A DNA stretch of 64,000 nucleotides, from assembly GCA_036015235.1 (NCBI GenBank), contig CP107926.1:4060001-4124000 (forward strand), given 5' to 3'. The notes under the pieces are model-generated. The model ran no database searches, had not been told where the DNA came from, and was given only the letters and a program-made list of their open reading frames with translations. Position numbers and translations under genes: made by a program. Every line of letters begins with the position of its first letter. The first letter of the stretch is position 1. Below are positions 17,380 to 25,609 of this stretch, in pieces. The stretch is from Streptomyces sp. NBC_00433 (GTDB taxonomy: Bacteria; Actinomycetota; Actinomycetes; Streptomycetales; Streptomycetaceae).

Positions 17380-18186
17380 GTGGCAAAGGTGAAGGCCCGC
17401 AAGGGCGTACAGCAGACCGAACCGGTGGCGACGGCTGACGAGGCCGGTCTCGACTTCGCCCGCGCCTGGGTGGAGTTCGGCGATCCCGCCGACGAGGAGC
17501 AGGTCTTCAGGTGCGACCTGACCTGGCTGACCTCCCGGTGGACATGCGTGTTCGGCAGCGGCTGCCAGGGCATCGTGGCCGGCCGGGCCGACGACGGCTG
17601 CTGCTCGCTGGGCGCGCACTTCTCCGACGACGACGACGAGAAGCGGGTCGCCGGGCATGTGGGCCGCCTCACCGCCGACGACTGGCAATTCCACGGCCTC
17701 GGCACCGGCGCCGGCGGCTTCTGGGCCGAGGAGAACGAGGACGGCGAGCGGCAGACCCGGGTCGTGGACGGTGCCTGCATCTTCTCCAACCGGGCCGGCT
17801 TCGCCGGCGGCCAGGGCTGCGCGCTGCACGCCCTGGCGCTGCGGGAGGACCGCGAGCCGCTGGAGACCAAGCCCGACGTCTGCTGGCAGCTGCCGATCCG
17901 CCGCACCTTCGAGTGGGTCGACCGGCCGGACGACACCCGGGTCCTGGTCGTGTCGATCGGCGAGTACGACCGCCGCGGCTGGGGCCCCGGCGGCCACGAC
18001 CTGCACTGGTGGTGCACCTCGGCGACCTCCGCCCACGGCGGCGGCGAGCCCGTCTACGCCTCCTACCGCGCCGAGCTGACCGAGCTGATGGGCGAGGCCG
18101 CCTACGCCGAGCTGGCCGCCGTCTGCGAGACGCGCCTGGCCACGTCCCTCCCGCTGGTGGCCCCGCACCCGTCCGACAGGCCCTGA
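17380..18186 (+). CDS. Conserved cysteine-rich protein, possible metal-cluster binder
   Basis: 268 residues from GTG 17380. Ten or so cysteines cluster in a C-X10-C-X5-C-X11-C-C array ([20 protein letters not shown], then GCCSLGAHF) with later GACIF and QGCALHAL, a layout like the CxxxCxxC zinc/Fe-S proteins of the YkgJ/DUF3109 type. An acidic DDDDEKRV patch follows the CC pair. [21 protein letters not shown] near residue 205 is also histidine/cysteine-rich. It appears conserved in Streptomyces but the function is not known. It is divergent from the toxin gene with 144 bp between starts. Confidence 0.72.
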   Translation: MAKVKARKGVQQTEPVATADEAGLDFARAWVEFGDPADEEQVFRCDLTWLTSRWTCVFGSGCQGIVAGRADDGCCSLGAHFSDDDDEKRVAGHVGRLTADDWQFHGLGTGAGGFWAEENEDGERQTRVVDGACIFSNRAGFAGGQGCALHALALREDREPLETKPDVCWQLPIRRTFEWVDRPDDTRVLVVSIGEYDRRGWGPGGHDLHWWCTSATSAHGGGEPVYASYRAELTELMGEAAYAELAAVCETRLATSLPLVAPHPSDRP

Positions 18187-18300
18187 CCCGCCGGGCCACG
18201 CCGAGTGGCCGCACACCGTCGTCCTGAACGACCGCCGGGCCACCACGGCGGCGAGAGCTTCCGGGTCAGGCACCCCGTTCCCTGACGCCCCGCGCCGCCG

Positions 18301-18582
18301 TCATGCCGACAGTGCGGCCGCCTCCTCCGCTTCGCCGGCGTCCTCCGCGCAGGCGGTGACCAGCACGTCCAGGGACAGGTCCAGCGCTCCGGCCAGGGCC
18401 GCGACCGTGAAGAAGGCGGGCGTCGGGGCGCGGCCCGTCTCGATCTTGCGCAGCGTCTCCGCGGAGACGCCCGCGGCCGCCGCGACCTCCACCATGCTGC
18501 GGTCGCCGCGCGCCTCGCGCAGCAGCGCGCCGAAGCGCTCTCCGCGCCTGCGTTCCCACGGGGTCAAAGGAGTTCTCACCAT
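18301..18582 (-). CDS. XRE family helix-turn-helix regulator
   Basis: 93 residues. A Cro/C1-type HTH covers about residues 15-70 (RFGALLREARGDRSMVEVAAAAGVSAETLRKIETGR, with APTPAFFTVAALAGALDLSLD completing the fold). A short acidic tail follows. It is divergent from a methionine aminopeptidase gene 44 bp away. A palindrome, ATACCGGTAT, lies between them. The start has no good ribosome site and lies about 9 bp downstream of a TAGTAT -10-like element, so the message may be leaderless. Confidence 0.85.
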   Translation of the reverse strand: MVRTPLTPWERRRGERFGALLREARGDRSMVEVAAAAGVSAETLRKIETGRAPTPAFFTVAALAGALDLSLDVLVTACAEDAGEAEEAAALSA

Positions 18583-18595
18583 GCCTGTGATACTA

Positions 18596-18605
18596 ATACC
18601 GGTAT
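18596..18605. promoter_or_regulatory. 10-bp palindrome ATACCGGTAT between xre and map
   Basis: The fully self-complementary 10-mer sits 14 bp from the xre start and 22 bp from the map start. It overlaps -10-like elements for both directions: TAGTAT toward xre and TATAAG toward map. An operator for the XRE protein that controls both genes is the natural inference. Confidence 0.5.
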
Positions 18606-18626
18606 AAGAATTGGAGGAGGACCACC

Positions 18627-19394
18627 ATGGTGGAGATCAAAACCGACACGGCCCTGGACGCGATGCGCGAGGCAGGCCGGGTCGTCGCCCGTGTGCTGGC
18701 CGCCGTCGAGGCGGCCGCGGACGTCGGGGTGTCGCTGCGCGAACTCGACGAGGCCGCCCGAGCCGTCCTCACCGAGGCCGGCGCCCGCTCGCCCTTCCTC
18801 GGCTACCGGCCGCCCTTCGCGCCCACCCCCTTCCCCGCCGTGATCTGCGCCTCGGTCAACGACGCCATCGTCCACGGCATCCCCGACGACTACCGGCTGC
18901 GCGACGGCGACCTCGTCAGCATCGACTGCGGCGCCGAACTCGACGGCTGGACCGGCGACGCCGCGACCAGCTTCACCGTCGGCCGCGCCCGGCCCGCCGA
19001 CCTCGACCTCATCGCGGCGACCCGCAAGGCCCTCGACGCCGGCATCGCGGCGGCCGTCGCGGGCCACCGCATCGGCGACATCTCGCACGCCATCGGGCAG
19101 GTCGCGCGTGCCGCGCGCTGCGGAATGCCCGCGGATTTCGGCGGCCACGGGATCGGGCGCCGCATGCACGAGGACCCGCACGTGCCCAACCGGGGCCGCC
19201 CCGGGCGCGGCTTCCCCCTCAAGCCGGGGCTGGCCCTCGCGATCGAGCCGATGCTGATGTCCGGCGGGCGGGACGCGTACGTCACCGCCGCGGACGGCTG
19301 GACCCTCCGTACGACCGACGGCAGCCGGGCCGCCCACATCGAGCACACCATCGCCGTCACGGCGGACGGCCCACGCGTCCTGACCGCCCTCTGA
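18627..19394 (+). CDS. map: Type I methionine aminopeptidase
   Basis: 255 residues of the pita-bread fold. It removes the initiator methionine from nascent proteins using two divalent metal ions. Metal ligands are seen in SIDCGAELDGWTGDAATSF (two Asp), GGHGIGRRMHEDP (His), AIEPMLMS (Glu) and HIEHTIAV (Glu). ATG 18627 follows a strong GGAGGAGG site at 18613-18620. It lacks the N-terminal SH3-binding zinc-finger extension of some MetAPs. Streptomycetes normally carry another map gene in the ribosomal-protein region, so this is probably an accessory copy under the neighbouring XRE regulator. Confidence 0.93.
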   Translation: MVEIKTDTALDAMREAGRVVARVLAAVEAAADVGVSLRELDEAARAVLTEAGARSPFLGYRPPFAPTPFPAVICASVNDAIVHGIPDDYRLRDGDLVSIDCGAELDGWTGDAATSFTVGRARPADLDLIAATRKALDAGIAAAVAGHRIGDISHAIGQVARAARCGMPADFGGHGIGRRMHEDPHVPNRGRPGRGFPLKPGLALAIEPMLMSGGRDAYVTAADGWTLRTTDGSRAAHIEHTIAVTADGPRVLTAL

Positions 19395-19413
19395 CCCGCG
19401 CCCGTGCGCCTCG

Positions 19414-21609
19414 CTACAGCAGGTCGTCGAGGGTGATGGGCAGCGAGCGGACGCGCTTGCCGGTGGCGTGGTGGACGGCGTTGGCCACGGCGGCCGCGAT
19501 GCCCACCAGGCCGACCTCGCCGATGCCTTTGGTGCCGACCGGCGAGAAGCGGTCCGGTCCGCCGACGAAGACGACGTCCAGGTCGGGGATGTCGGCGTTG
19601 ACGGGGATGAGGTAGTCCCCGAAGGTGCCGTTGGCGATCCGGCCGGTGAGCGGGTCGGTGACGGTGGCCTCGAAGAGCGCCTGGCCGATGCCGCCGATCG
19701 TCGCCCCGATGATCTGGCTCCGGCCGGTCTTCTCGTTCAGGATGCGGCCCCCGTCGACGGCGGACACGACCCGCGCGATCCGCACCAGTCCCAGGTCGCG
19801 GTCCACCCGCACCTCGACGAACTTGGCGCCGAAGGCGCCGGACGGCGCCATGCCGAGATCCTGCGGGGAGGCGGGCGCGCTCGAACCGTCGGCGGACAGC
19901 TCCGCCAGCCCGTGGCGGCTGAGGATGCCGGTGTAGGACTCGCCCCGGGAGGGGTCGCCCTCCGCGTGGACGCGTCCGCCGCCGGCGGTGACCGTGTCCG
20001 GCGGGACGCCGTGCAGTGGCGAATCGGCGTCCTTCGCGGCCAGCTCGGCGAACCGGCGGACGAGCCGGCGGCAGGCGTCGCCGACGGCGCCCCCCAGCGC
20101 TCCGGTGAGTCCGGAACCGCCCGCCTGGGGCGCGGCCGGCATGTCGGAGTCGCCGAGGTCGAAGCGGACCAGGCCGAGGGGGAGTCCGAGGCACTCCGCC
20201 GAGACCTGGGTCATCACCGTGTAGGTGCCCGTCCCGATGTCGGTGGCCGCGCTGACGACCAGGGCGCTCCCGTCGCGGCTGACGGTGGCCCGTGCGGAGC
20301 AGGGCACCGAATACCACGGGTAGCTGCACCCGGCCATCCCGTATCCGATGAGCCAGTCGCCGTCCCGCATGGAGCCCGGCTCCGGATTCCGGGAGGACCA
20401 CCCGAAGCGCTGCGCCCCCACCTCGTAGCACTCCCGCAGCGCCTTGCTCGACCACGGCAGGCCCGACAGGGGGTTGACCTCGGTGTAGTTGCGCAGACGC
20501 AGCTCCAGCGGGTCCATCCCCAGGGCGTGGGCCAGCTCGTCCATCGCCGACTCCAGAGCGAAGTTGCCCTGGCCCTCGGCTGGGGCGCGCATCGAGCAGG
20601 GGGCGGGACGGTTCAGCCGCGCCTGGACGTCCCGGGTGACCACGTTCGGGCACCGGTAGGCGAAGGCCGAGCCCGCGGACACCGCCTCGTAGTCGTCGTC
20701 CTCCATGGCCAGCGACGAGACGGTGCGGTGGTCGATCGCCGTCAGCTCGCCGGTCCGGCTCGCGCCGAGCGACACCTGCTGCACGGTGTCCGGCCGATGC
20801 CCCACGCAGCTGAACATCTGCGGCCGGGTCAGCACGAGCTTGACCGGCCGACCGGTCCGGCGGGCCGCGAGGACGGTGAGGATCACATGCGGCCAGACCC
20901 GCAGGCCCGCGCCGAAGGCGCCTCCCACATACGGCACCAGGACGCGGACCGAGCTTTCCGGGACCTGGAAGACGGCGGCCAGCGTCGCCTTGGCCATCGA
21001 AGGCCACTGGGTGGTGTCGTGGACGGTGAGCCGGTCCCCTTCCCAGATCGCGAGGGTGGTGAAGAGGCCGAGCGGGCTGTTGGTGTTGTCCGGTGTGGTG
21101 TAGGTCTGCGTGACCTTGGCCTCGGCCGAGGCCAGGGCCCCGGCGGTGTCCCCGCGGTCGCTGTCCGTCCCCCACGGGTCGGTCACCCGCGGGGCCCGCG
21201 GATCGAGCACGTCGAGCAACGGCTCCGCGCGCTCGTACGCGACGGACACCAGCCGGGCCGCCGCCGCTGCCTGCTCGGGGCTCTCGGCCACGACGAGGGC
21301 GACGTGCTGCCCGTAGTGCCGGATGAGGTCGTCCTGCATCGGCGGCGGCGGTGAGGTGCCGAGCGCCGTCATGGGCCCGCGTTCCAGCCGCGGCATGTTC
21401 AGGTGGGTGAGCACGGCGATCACGCCGGGCGAGGCCTCCGCGGCGGCGGTGTCGATGCCGACGACGCGGCCGGCGGCCACCGTGCTCCCGACGAGCGCCG
21501 CGTGCGCCTGACCGCGTGCGGTGAAGTCCGACGGGTAGGGAGCGGCGCCCGCCACCTTGCGCGGGCCGTCCACCCGGTTGATGCCGGCCCCGACGACGAC
21601 CTCGCTCAT
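19414..21609 (-). CDS. Molybdenum-binding subunit of a PaoC/YagR-like aldehyde or xanthine oxidoreductase
   Basis: 731 residues, the size of the large subunit of three-subunit xanthine dehydrogenase-family enzymes. Motifs of the molybdopterin cytosine dinucleotide site include VGGAFGAGLRVWPH, MRAPAEGQGNFALESAMDELAHALG, AATDIGTGTYTVMTQ and the C-terminal GTKGIGEVG, where the Glu is the expected catalytic base. ATG 21607-21609 overlaps the FAD-subunit stop by 4 bp. It oxidises an aldehyde or N-heterocycle by hydroxylation; the substrate is not readable. Gene order 2Fe-2S, FAD, Mo equals E. coli paoABC. Confidence 0.92.
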   Translation of the reverse strand: MSEVVVGAGINRVDGPRKVAGAAPYPSDFTARGQAHAALVGSTVAAGRVVGIDTAAAEASPGVIAVLTHLNMPRLERGPMTALGTSPPPPMQDDLIRHYGQHVALVVAESPEQAAAAARLVSVAYERAEPLLDVLDPRAPRVTDPWGTDSDRGDTAGALASAEAKVTQTYTTPDNTNSPLGLFTTLAIWEGDRLTVHDTTQWPSMAKATLAAVFQVPESSVRVLVPYVGGAFGAGLRVWPHVILTVLAARRTGRPVKLVLTRPQMFSCVGHRPDTVQQVSLGASRTGELTAIDHRTVSSLAMEDDDYEAVSAGSAFAYRCPNVVTRDVQARLNRPAPCSMRAPAEGQGNFALESAMDELAHALGMDPLELRLRNYTEVNPLSGLPWSSKALRECYEVGAQRFGWSSRNPEPGSMRDGDWLIGYGMAGCSYPWYSVPCSARATVSRDGSALVVSAATDIGTGTYTVMTQVSAECLGLPLGLVRFDLGDSDMPAAPQAGGSGLTGALGGAVGDACRRLVRRFAELAAKDADSPLHGVPPDTVTAGGGRVHAEGDPSRGESYTGILSRHGLAELSADGSSAPASPQDLGMAPSGAFGAKFVEVRVDRDLGLVRIARVVSAVDGGRILNEKTGRSQIIGATIGGIGQALFEATVTDPLTGRIANGTFGDYLIPVNADIPDLDVVFVGGPDRFSPVGTKGIGEVGLVGIAAAVANAVHHATGKRVRSLPITLDDLL

Positions 21610-22595
21610 GCCGCGGCCCCTGACACGGTGCGCAGCTCGCGGACGAGGCAGCGCTGCGCCAGTTCCACCTTGAATTCCGTGCCGGGCACGGTCCACGCGT
21701 CCTGTACGGCCGCCCTCGCCGCCCGCCGGAAGGCCGGCGTGTCGGCCGGCGAGCCGACGAGTTCGCGCTCCGCGTCCCACGCACGCCACGGCGTGGTGCC
21801 CACCCCGCCGAGCCCGATCCTGGCCTCGCGGATGATCCCGCCGGAGATCACCAGGGCCACCGCGGCCGAGGTGAGCGCGAACTCGTACGACATCCGGTCC
21901 CGTACTTTCAGGTAGCCCGAGACGGCCTCGGCGGGCAGCAGCGGGATCTCGACCGCGGTGATCAGTTCGCCGTGCACGAGGCGGTTCTCGACGTCGGGGC
22001 TGTCCGACGCCGGGAGGTAGAAGTCGGTCAGCGGGATCCGCCGTTCGCCCGTGGGGCCCTGGACGTGCACCACCGCGTCGAGTGCCACCAGGGGGACGGC
22101 GAGGTCCGAGGCGTGCAGGGCGATGCACCGCTCGCCCGCACCGAGGACGGCGTGCATACGGGGCACGCCCTCGACGGCCGCGCAACCGGACCCGGGGAGG
22201 CGCTTGTTGCACTTCGGGACGTCGGGATCGCGGAAATACCGGCAGCGTGTCCGCTGGAGCAGGTTCCCGCCGATCGTCGCCATGTTCCGCAGCTGGGCGG
22301 ACGCGCCTTTCAGCAGTGCCTCACGGACCAGGGGCAGCCGCTCGGCGACCACCGGATCCGCCGCCAGCTCCTCCATCGTCGTCAGCGCGCCGACGTGCAG
22401 CGCCCCGCCCCGCCGCTCGGTGCCCGCGAGCGGGAGGCGCGTGATGTCGACCAGCAGGCCCGGCCCGAGCACGCCGTCCTTCATCAGATCGAGCTGCGTC
22501 GTCCCCCCGGCCAGATACGCCCCGCCGGGATGGGCCGACACGAGTCGCACCGCGTCGGAGACCTCTGTCGCCCGGACGTACTCAAAAGGCCGCAT
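21606..22595 (-). CDS. FAD-binding subunit of a PaoB/YagS-like molybdenum hydroxylase
   Basis: 329 residues from ATG 22593-22595, which has GGGGAG 5-6 bases upstream; a GTG two codons earlier is possible. FAD-site motifs are YLAGGTTQLDLMKDGV (about 29-45) and TIGGNLLQRTRCRYF. The latter runs into CNKRLPGSGCAA, the extra cysteine cluster that in PaoB holds a [4Fe-4S] centre. It passes electrons from the 2Fe-2S subunit to FAD. It overlaps the 2Fe-2S gene by 14 bp and the Mo-subunit gene by 4 bp, so all three are tightly coupled. Confidence 0.92.
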   Translation of the reverse strand: MRPFEYVRATEVSDAVRLVSAHPGGAYLAGGTTQLDLMKDGVLGPGLLVDITRLPLAGTERRGGALHVGALTTMEELAADPVVAERLPLVREALLKGASAQLRNMATIGGNLLQRTRCRYFRDPDVPKCNKRLPGSGCAAVEGVPRMHAVLGAGERCIALHASDLAVPLVALDAVVHVQGPTGERRIPLTDFYLPASDSPDVENRLVHGELITAVEIPLLPAEAVSGYLKVRDRMSYEFALTSAAVALVISGGIIREARIGLGGVGTTPWRAWDAERELVGSPADTPAFRRAARAAVQDAWTVPGTEFKVELAQRCLVRELRTVSGAAA

Positions 22596-23106
22596 CGCCA
22601 CTCCCCGCAGCCGCCACGTCGCGGATCGCCGCCACCATGTTCGGATAAGCGCCGCAACGGCAGAGATTCCCGCTCATGAATTCGCGGATCTCGTCATCCG
22701 ATCCGGCCCGCCCTTCGCCGATCAGGGCGACCGCCGACATGATCTGTCCCGGCGTGCAGAATCCGCACTGGAATCCGTCCCGTGCGACGAAGGCCTCCTG
22801 CATGGGATGCGTCTCGCCCGGCCGCGAGAGGCCCTCGATCGTCGTCACCGTGTGGCCTTCGCATTGTGCGGCGAGGGTGAGACACGAGAGCACCCGCTTT
22901 CCGTTCACATGCACGGTGCAGGCACCGCAGGCCCCTTGGTCGCACCCTTTCTTCGTCCCCACCAGGCCCAGATGGTCGCGCAGTGCGTCCAGGAGCGTGA
23001 CGCGCGTGTCGACGCTCAGGACAGCCGGGTGCCCGTTCACCACCAGTCTCGTGACGAGTTCGAATACGTCGGGGACCGCGGTTTCCCGCGAGGTGTCCGC
23101 GCCCAT
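22582..23106 (-). CDS. 2Fe-2S subunit of a PaoA/YagT-like molybdenum hydroxylase
   Basis: 174 residues. It has a plant-type [2Fe-2S] domain, KGCDQGACGACTVHVNG with a fourth Cys in RVLSC, and a helical second [2Fe-2S] domain, QCGFCTPGQIMSA with LCRCGAYPNMVAAI. Unlike E. coli PaoA there is no Tat signal at the N-terminus, so the enzyme is expected in the cytoplasm. It is the first gene of the operon. No dedicated molybdenum chaperone of the PaoD/XdhC kind is encoded next to it in this window. Confidence 0.93.
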   Translation of the reverse strand: MGADTSRETAVPDVFELVTRLVVNGHPAVLSVDTRVTLLDALRDHLGLVGTKKGCDQGACGACTVHVNGKRVLSCLTLAAQCEGHTVTTIEGLSRPGETHPMQEAFVARDGFQCGFCTPGQIMSAVALIGEGRAGSDDEIREFMSGNLCRCGAYPNMVAAIRDVAAAGSGDAAF

Positions 23107-23141
23107 GCTCAGGCCTTCCGGAGATGAAGCCCGACAAGGGG

Positions 23142-23567
23142 TCAGGCGATGGCCGCGTAGGCGGTGACGTGCTCGATCCGCATCCGCACCAGCAGCATGC
23201 CCGGGACGCTGTTGCGCTCCCCGAACTCCCGCGCCACGTCCTCACCCATGTATCGCGCGGCGATCCTGGTCGCCCAGGTGAGCAATTGGCCGGGCTCTTC
23301 CGAAATCTCCACGCGTCCCCGCAGCACCGCGAAGGAATAAGGCGGCCGCTCGTCGTCGACACACAGCGCCGCCCGCTCGTCCCGCAGAAGGTTGCGGCTT
23401 TTCACCGTCGTATTCTCCGTGGTGAAGACGAGGTCGTCGCCGTCCAGCAGAAACCAGATGGGCGCGATGTGCGGGCTGCCGTCCGCCCGGACGGTGGCCA
23501 GCTTACCGGTGCGAGTGCCTTCTCCGATGAATGCCTTCCACGCGTCCTCACTCATCTGCTCAGCCAT
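23142..23567 (-). CDS. PPOX-class (FDOR) F420/flavin-dependent oxidoreductase
   Basis: 141 residues from ATG 23565-23567 (a GTG three codons earlier is possible). It has the split-barrel fold of the pyridoxamine-phosphate-oxidase superfamily: KLATVRADGSPHIAPIWFLLDGDDLVFTT, then TVKSRNLLRDERAALCVDDERPPYSFAVLRGRVEI. This pattern fits the FDOR-B branch, whose members often bind F420 in actinobacteria. It lies 35 bp upstream of the molybdenum hydroxylase operon on the same strand and could be co-transcribed. The substrate is unknown. Confidence 0.82.
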   Translation of the reverse strand: MAEQMSEDAWKAFIGEGTRTGKLATVRADGSPHIAPIWFLLDGDDLVFTTENTTVKSRNLLRDERAALCVDDERPPYSFAVLRGRVEISEEPGQLLTWATRIAARYMGEDVAREFGERNSVPGMLLVRMRIEHVTAYAAIA

Positions 23568-23674
23568 GCCGAGCACATTACGTAGCGAAGTGACGCGTCG
23601 TCCTCAAGGCACGCCGTCAACGGTGTGCGGACGATTCGGGATATCCCCGCACCCGCAGAAAGCGCCGCCCCCGG

Positions 23675-25381
23675 TCAGGGGCTCGTGGCGGTCGCGGACG
23701 GGGTCGGGGAGTCCGTGGGGGGCTCCGACGTCGGGGGTTCCGTGGTGGGGGGCGGCGACGTGGGTGGCGGGGTGGTGGACGGCGGCGGGGAGGTCGACGG
23801 CGGCGGGGAAGTGGGCCGGGGGGCCGAGCGGTGGGGGGAGCCGCGGAGGATCAGGGTGGTGTCCGCCGGGGCGAAGGTCACGGAGGCGCTCCAGGAGCCG
23901 GGGGGCGCCAGGGCCCGGACCACCCTGATCGAGACGGTGGCGGACTCGCCGGGGTGCAGGACACCCGACGTCGAGGACAGCCGGAGCCACCTGGCCGAGG
24001 TCGTCGCGGCCCAGCGGACGTCGGCGGAGCCGCTTGCCGTGAGGGTCACGAGGGTGCGGCCGGCGCCGGGGACGGCCGTCACCGTCAGGTGGCCCGCGCC
24101 CGGGGACGGGGACGGCGCGCCGGAGGGCGTCACCGTCACGGCGGTGACGTCCGCGTCGCCGGGGGACGCCGGCGCGGCCGGGCGGCGGCCGGCGTCGGAG
24201 GGCTGGGGGCGCGCGGCCCCGGCCTTCTCGTACGGGAGCCCCACCCCGTCGGGCGCCCCGGCAGCGGCCCGCCCCCCGCCGGGGGGCCCGTCGTCGCCCA
24301 GCGGAGTCGCCCGGTAGGCCGCCCAGACCGCCAGCACGGGCGCGGCGACGACGGCCGCGACGACCGTGGTCGTCACGGCCCGGTGCCGCAGCTGGGCCCG
24401 CCGCGCCGCCCGGTCCTTGAGGTCCAGCGGGAAGCCGCGCCGGTCGAAGCGGGGCGTGCATTCGCGGTTGCGGCCGGCCCCGGCCTCCATGGCGTGCAGC
24501 AGCGCCGCGCAGGCGGCGGCGCGCGGCGCCTCGATGAGGGCGAGCACGGCGGTGGCGTTCGCGTCGCCGCCGGGCCACGGACCGGCGGCGACGGCGCGCT
24601 CGGCCGTACGCCTGCACAGCGTGCATTCGTCGACGTGCCGTACGAGTTCGTCCCGCAGCGCGGGACCGAGCAGGACCTGGTTGTCCCCGGCGAGTCTGGC
24701 GAGCGAGGTGCAGTGGCCGGTGTCGACGACGGCGAGCGCCGCCCGGGTGCGCTCGACTTCGCAGGCGGCACGGGCCAACAGCCCGCGGGCCGCGTCCGCT
24801 TCGAGGCCGAGGACCGCGGCGACCTCGTGCGGCGGCAACTGGTGGCGTACCGCCAACTCCAGGGCCTCACGCTGCTCCGGCGTGGTGCCCGCGGCCTCCG
24901 GCCACGCCAGGGCGGCGAGTTGGGCGGTCCGCTGCTCGGCGACGGAGGTGGCGGCGCGGGCGGGGGCCGGCGGGGTGCCGGCGGCCAGGCGGCGCAGGCA
25001 GGACCAGCGGGCGAGCGCGTAGAGCCAGGGGCGCCGCAGCGCGGGGTCGCGCAGCCGGGCGCGCTGGCGCTCGGCGAGCGCGAGGACTTCGCCGAGGGCG
25101 CCGGCGGCGGCGTCGTGCTCGCACAGGACGGACAGGCAGTACGTGAACAGGCCGTCGACATACGGCTCGTAGTGCGCGGGCGGCACCATCGGCAGGGTGC
25201 CCTGCGGCCGGCGGCGCACACCGTCGCGCTCCCGCCCGCCGCCGGAGGGCCCGGGGGCCCCTGAGGAGGCGGAACGGGCGGCCGCCCGCGCGGCCGAGCG
25301 GCTCGTCCCCGCCGCCCGGTGCCTGCGGTGCGCACCGGTCGTCTGCGGGGTGGGGGTGGGGGTCTCCTGCCTGCTCATCAC
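23675..25381 (-). CDS. Sigma-70-like / zinc-finger / transmembrane / BACON-domain fusion protein
   Basis: 568 residues. After a basic 65-residue extension, residues 70-135 resemble an ECF sigma region 2 and 165-215 a region 4-type HTH (EQREALELAVRHQLPPHEVAAVLGLEADAARGLLARA). Residues 249-256 carry an H-X3-C-X2-C anti-sigma zinc motif (HVDECTLC). One transmembrane helix lies at about 336-356. Outside the membrane a BACON-like beta-sandwich (about 415-500, with WAATTSARWLRLSSTSGVLHPG) is followed by a Pro/Thr/Ser-rich tail. Sigma-like and anti-sigma-like parts thus sit in one membrane-tethered chain. Start GTG 25379-25381 or ATG 25376-25378. Confidence 0.8.
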   Translation of the reverse strand: MMSRQETPTPTPQTTGAHRRHRAAGTSRSAARAAARSASSGAPGPSGGGRERDGVRRRPQGTLPMVPPAHYEPYVDGLFTYCLSVLCEHDAAAGALGEVLALAERQRARLRDPALRRPWLYALARWSCLRRLAAGTPPAPARAATSVAEQRTAQLAALAWPEAAGTTPEQREALELAVRHQLPPHEVAAVLGLEADAARGLLARAACEVERTRAALAVVDTGHCTSLARLAGDNQVLLGPALRDELVRHVDECTLCRRTAERAVAAGPWPGGDANATAVLALIEAPRAAACAALLHAMEAGAGRNRECTPRFDRRGFPLDLKDRAARRAQLRHRAVTTTVVAAVVAAPVLAVWAAYRATPLGDDGPPGGGRAAAGAPDGVGLPYEKAGAARPQPSDAGRRPAAPASPGDADVTAVTVTPSGAPSPSPGAGHLTVTAVPGAGRTLVTLTASGSADVRWAATTSARWLRLSSTSGVLHPGESATVSIRVVRALAPPGSWSASVTFAPADTTLILRGSPHRSAPRPTSPPPSTSPPPSTTPPPTSPPPTTEPPTSEPPTDSPTPSATATSP

Positions 25382-25597
25382 CGGGTGACGGTAGGCCCGC
25401 GACCGCCCCCGCTTCAGCGCTCCCCGCGGCCATTAACCCTTACGGGTAGTGATGCGCCCCGAAAGGGGAGACTTCCCCCGCTCGTACGGGTGAACGCACG
25501 CGCGCACGCTCGAACTCCGCGTCGCACGCCCCCGTGCGCGCCCCGCCCGGCACCGGCCGGCACCCGCGGCCCCGGCCCGGGTGTCGTACCCGACCGC

Positions 25598-25603
25598 TAC
25601 GGT
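25598..25603 (+). promoter_or_regulatory. Putative -10 element for a leaderless radA message
   Basis: TACGGT fits the TAnnnT actinobacterial -10 pattern and ends 6 bp before the radA ATG. No ribosome site precedes the ATG, which is what a leaderless transcript would look like. Confidence 0.4.
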
Positions 25604-25609
25604 GGCGCC

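Noticed and set aside
15604..18273. Very long minus-strand frame upstream of the toxin
   Set aside because: The part beyond 17235 is antisense to the Cys-rich gene at 17380 and lacks a ribosome site; ATG 17233-17235 has one.
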